This document shows positions 63,896 through 64,000 of a stretch of DNA of 64,000 nt, in pieces. Made by a program: the position numbers and the translations under genes. A model generated the notes under the pieces. It was not told the DNA's origin. It searched no databases and saw only the letters and a program-made list of their open reading frames with translations. The DNA lies in NCBI RefSeq assembly GCF_014217875.1, contig NZ_CP059060.1, positions 372,001 through 436,000 on the forward strand, written 5' to 3'. This stretch comes from Synechococcus sp. LTW-R. Its GTDB lineage: Bacteria; Cyanobacteriota; Cyanobacteriia; PCC-6307; Cyanobiaceae. How positions within the stretch are numbered: the first letter of the stretch is position 1; every line of letters starts with the position of its first letter.

Positions 63896-64000
63896 CTATT
63901 GGGCTGCGGGGAGGGGAAGGACGCCGCTGGTCTGGCCGCACAACCGCGCCGGGCAGCCATCAGCGCTGTAGATCGCATCCGCTGGGGACAGGCAGCCCAT
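63896..64000 (-). CDS. C-terminal end of a gene running off the window
   Basis: In the minus direction a frame enters from beyond 64000 and ends at a TAG (63896-63898). The 34 visible residues include CLSPADAIYSADGCPARLCG and VLPLPAAQ, with three cysteines. The stretch is G+C-rich like its surroundings. It is too short to identify; it may also be a chance open frame. Confidence 0.3.
   Translation of the reverse strand: MGCLSPADAIYSADGCPARLCGQTSGVLPLPAAQ

Overview
This 64 kb window is a dense, G+C-rich chromosomal segment from a picocyanobacterium of the Synechococcus/Cyanobium lineage (alpha-cyanobacteria). The evidence is the combination of Psb27, a ferrochelatase with a chlorophyll a/b-binding tail, a Tic22-family protein, a Tab2/Atab2 RNA-binding protein, cyAbrB, an EF-hand-tailed transaldolase, a geranylgeranyl-reductase-like oxidoreductase and many small cyanobacteria-restricted families (DUF1824, DUF2721, DUF2854, DUF3153). 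I saw no rRNA, tRNA, CRISPR array, insertion sequence or prophage. I found about 66 protein genes. Almost all are housekeeping and tightly packed, often with 1-8 base overlaps; nine convergent pairs overlap at their 3' ends by 4-62 bases.

Layout. 1-8.3 kb: S1-domain protein (cut by the window edge), tab2, pgeF, a photolyase-family gene, cyAbrB, an FAD dehydrogenase, a metallo-beta-lactamase-like protein and a Tic22-family protein. 8.3-12.5 kb (minus): hemH, an M23 peptidase, ilvB and two small exported or membrane proteins. 12.5-17.2 kb (plus): an orphan tyrosine recombinase, cobO, pyrH, frr and a geranylgeranyl-reductase-like gene. 17.2-22.6 kb (minus): a CPBP protease, an FtsL-like protein, ftsI, transaldolase and a cyclic-nucleotide-binding protein. 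22.7-30.5 kb: a tandem histidine phosphatase, a dihydroorotase-like protein, lepB, a large membrane protein, an ArsC/Spx protein, a 2Fe-2S ferredoxin, a methyltransferase, a pyrophosphatase and small proteins. 30.7-42.2 kb: proS, psb27, purA, a PfkB kinase, cutA, cobK, ssb, DUF2854, argB, a DUF3153 protein and priA. 42.2-51.1 kb: a 455-base leader region, the principal sigma factor, a lipid-linked sugar cluster (GT2-GtrA, GT39, PAP2), DUF1824, hemC and a ClC channel. 51.1-58.9 kb: a second pyrophosphatase, LOG, an M32 carboxypeptidase, OsmC, DUF2721, DCC, YjbQ, a coiled-coil protein, a cupin, a pterin dehydratase and asnB. 58.9-60.8 kb: a strikingly A+T-rich insert carrying one membrane glycosyltransferase. 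60.7-64 kb: clpB and secreted proteins.

How the genes work together. Tetrapyrrole and cofactor supply appears as hemC, hemH, cobO, cobK, the geranylgeranyl-reductase-like gene and the pterin dehydratase. Nucleotide and amino-acid supply is covered by pyrH, purA, argB, ilvB and asnB. Envelope growth is covered by ftsI with its FtsL-like partner, the M23 peptidase, lepB, pgeF and the polyprenyl-phosphate sugar cluster. Photosystem II biogenesis is represented by Psb27 and Tab2.

The most interesting points are: a recombinase whose coding signal continues 174 bases upstream of its first usual start codon; a Cys4 zinc-ribbon-like tail on acetolactate synthase; a strong terminator hairpin inside the start of the ClC gene; the A+T-rich glycosyltransferase insert whose edge has rewritten the C-terminus of ClpB; an FtsL-like gene before ftsI; and several enzyme-family members with degraded catalytic motifs (dihydroorotase-like, MBL-like, photolyase-like).
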